Shown in pieces: positions 5,677-6,580 of a DNA stretch of 6,580 nt. The position numbers and the translations under genes were made by a program. Where the stretch lies: NCBI GenBank assembly GCA_913054485.1, contig CAJXHQ010000185.1, positions 1 through 6,580 of the forward strand. Direction: 5' to 3'. Each line of letters begins with the position of its first letter. The first letter of the stretch is position 1. The notes beneath the pieces were generated by a model. The model saw nothing but the letters and a program-made list of their open reading frames with translations, was not told the DNA's origin and did not search any database. This DNA is from an uncultured Paracoccaceae bacterium. Its GTDB lineage: Bacteria; Pseudomonadota; Alphaproteobacteria; Rhodobacterales; Rhodobacteraceae.

Positions 5677-6580
5677 ATGAGCCTTCTTGAGATTTCCAGC
5701 TTTGCCGCAGGCCAGTGGGTGGCCCCCGGTGCTGGCGCACGCAACATTTCCAGCGCCATCACCGGCGAGGTGATCGCCACCGCGGGCAATGACGCGCTGG
5801 ATGTGCAATCCATGCTCGACTATGCGCGCAACGTCGGCGGCCCAGCCCTGCGCAAACTGACCTTCCACGACCGCGCCCGCATGCTGAAGGCACTGGCCAC
5901 GCATCTCGGCAAGAACAAACAGGCGCTATACGACCTGTCGTTTGACACGGGTGCGACCCAGGCCGACACGATGATCGACGTCGACGGCGGCATTGGCACT
6001 GTCTTTGTCTTCGCCTCCAAGGGACGGCGCGAAATGCCGGATGCCCATGTCTATCTCGACGGCGAGGTTGAACAGCTGAGCCGCAACGGCACCTTCCTCG
6101 GCCAGCACATTTGCACACCGCTGCAAGGTGTTGCGATCCACATCAACGCCTTCAACTTCCCTGTTTGGGGCATGCTGGAAAAACTGGCGCCGACCCTGCT
6201 GGCCGGCGTTCCGGCCATCGTGAAACCGGCAACCAATACCTGCTACGTCACCGAACTGGCCGTGCGGCTGATGCTGGACTCCGGCATCCTTCCGGAAGGC
6301 GCGCTGCAGCTTGTGTCTGGCGGTCTGGGCGACATGCTGGACCATGTGACCATGCAGGATGTGGTCGGCTTCACCGGCTCTGCCCACACCGCGATGAAAC
6401 TGCGCTCCAACCCGGTGATCGTCGAAAACTCGGTCCGGTTTGTGGCCGAGCAGGACAGCCTCAACTGTTCGATCCTAGGCCCCGACGCGGTGCCCGGCAC
6501 CCCGGAATTTGACCTCTTCATCAAGGAAGTCAGCCGCGAGATGACCACCAAGGCGGGGCAGAAATGTACCGCCGTGCGCC
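5677..6580 (+). CDS. paaZ: PaaZ, ring-opening bifunctional enzyme (N-terminal aldehyde dehydrogenase part; 3' end outside window)
   Basis: The frame runs from ATG at 5677, with GAGAGGA seven bases upstream, off the right edge: 301 residues of a protein that is about 680 long in E. coli. PaaZ hydrolyses oxepin-CoA with a C-terminal MaoC-like hydratase domain (beyond the edge) and then oxidises the semialdehyde with the N-terminal NADP-dependent dehydrogenase domain seen here. Visible dehydrogenase features: INAFNFP (156-162) with the oxyanion Asn160, Lys183 in IVKPA, FTGS (232-235), the general-base Glu258 in AEQDSLN, and the nucleophile Cys297 in KAGQKCTAVR. The Glu-Cys distance of 39 equals that of E. 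coli PaaZ (Glu256, Cys295). The start MSLLEISSFAAGQWV matches the family N-terminus. It is transcribed away from the paaG operon. The genes that follow are outside the window. Confidence 0.96.
   Translation, partial: MSLLEISSFAAGQWVAPGAGARNISSAITGEVIATAGNDALDVQSMLDYARNVGGPALRKLTFHDRARMLKALATHLGKNKQALYDLSFDTGATQADTMIDVDGGIGTVFVFASKGRREMPDAHVYLDGEVEQLSRNGTFLGQHICTPLQGVAIHINAFNFPVWGMLEKLAPTLLAGVPAIVKPATNTCYVTELAVRLMLDSGILPEGALQLVSGGLGDMLDHVTMQDVVGFTGSAHTAMKLRSNPVIVENSVRFVAEQDSLNCSILGPDAVPGTPEFDLFIKEVSREMTTKAGQKCTAVR

Noticed and set aside
5457..5813. N-terminal extension of PaaG to a start at 5813
   Set aside because: The extra 119 residues have no PaaG similarity, overlap paaZ in antisense and span the promoters and operator.
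1..6580. Mobile elements, CRISPR arrays, tRNA or rRNA genes, defence systems
   Set aside because: No transposase, integrase, terminal inverted repeats, regular spacer repeats, cloverleaf or rRNA sequence was seen on either strand; the window reads as ordinary catabolic chromosome sequence.

Overview
The window looks like a chromosomal segment of a GC-rich alphaproteobacterium, most likely of the Roseobacter group (Rhodobacteraceae: Leisingera, Phaeobacter, Ruegeria and relatives). This rests on codon and base composition, on the style of the proteins, and on a phenylacetate (paa) locus in which paaG, paaI, paaK and a TetR-type regulator run opposite to paaZ. The taxonomic placement is inference; no rRNA or other marker gene is present.

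Left part (1-1974, plus strand): the 3' part of a class I SAM-dependent methyltransferase with a C-terminal methyltransferase regulatory domain, cut by the left edge and closed by a textbook rho-independent terminator (1297-1326). Next comes a small exported protein (1388-1909) with three cysteine-framed repeats at an exact 44-residue period, which looks like a ricin-type beta-trefoil. One or two GC-rich hairpins follow it.

Middle (1975-2316): a small minus-strand gene (1994-2209, 71 codons) that I do not recognise but which has a near-perfect ribosome binding site. Upstream of it is an AT-rich 107-bp gap with a weak promoter candidate.

Right part (2317-6580): the phenylacetyl-CoA catabolic locus. 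A minus-strand operon runs paaG, paaI, paaK, paaR. Its genes are tightly packed: a 4-base overlap, a 15-base gap and a 3-base gap. The divergent gene paaZ reads off the right edge. The 220-bp intergenic region holds one sharp palindrome, GACCG-GA-CGGTC, lying between the -35 and -10 of the paaZ promoter candidate and next to the -35 of the candidate promoter for paaG. One PaaR dimer bound there would shut off both directions.

How it works together: PaaK makes phenylacetyl-CoA. A PaaABC(D)E epoxidase, not in this window, makes the ring epoxide. PaaG isomerises it to oxepin-CoA. PaaZ opens the ring and oxidises the aldehyde. PaaI removes CoA from dead-end intermediates. PaaR, encoded last in the operon, presumably senses phenylacetyl-CoA and represses both transcription units. 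This is known biology in a compact arrangement. The least explained items are the 71-codon small gene, the secreted trefoil protein, and the alternative hairpins in the paaG leader.
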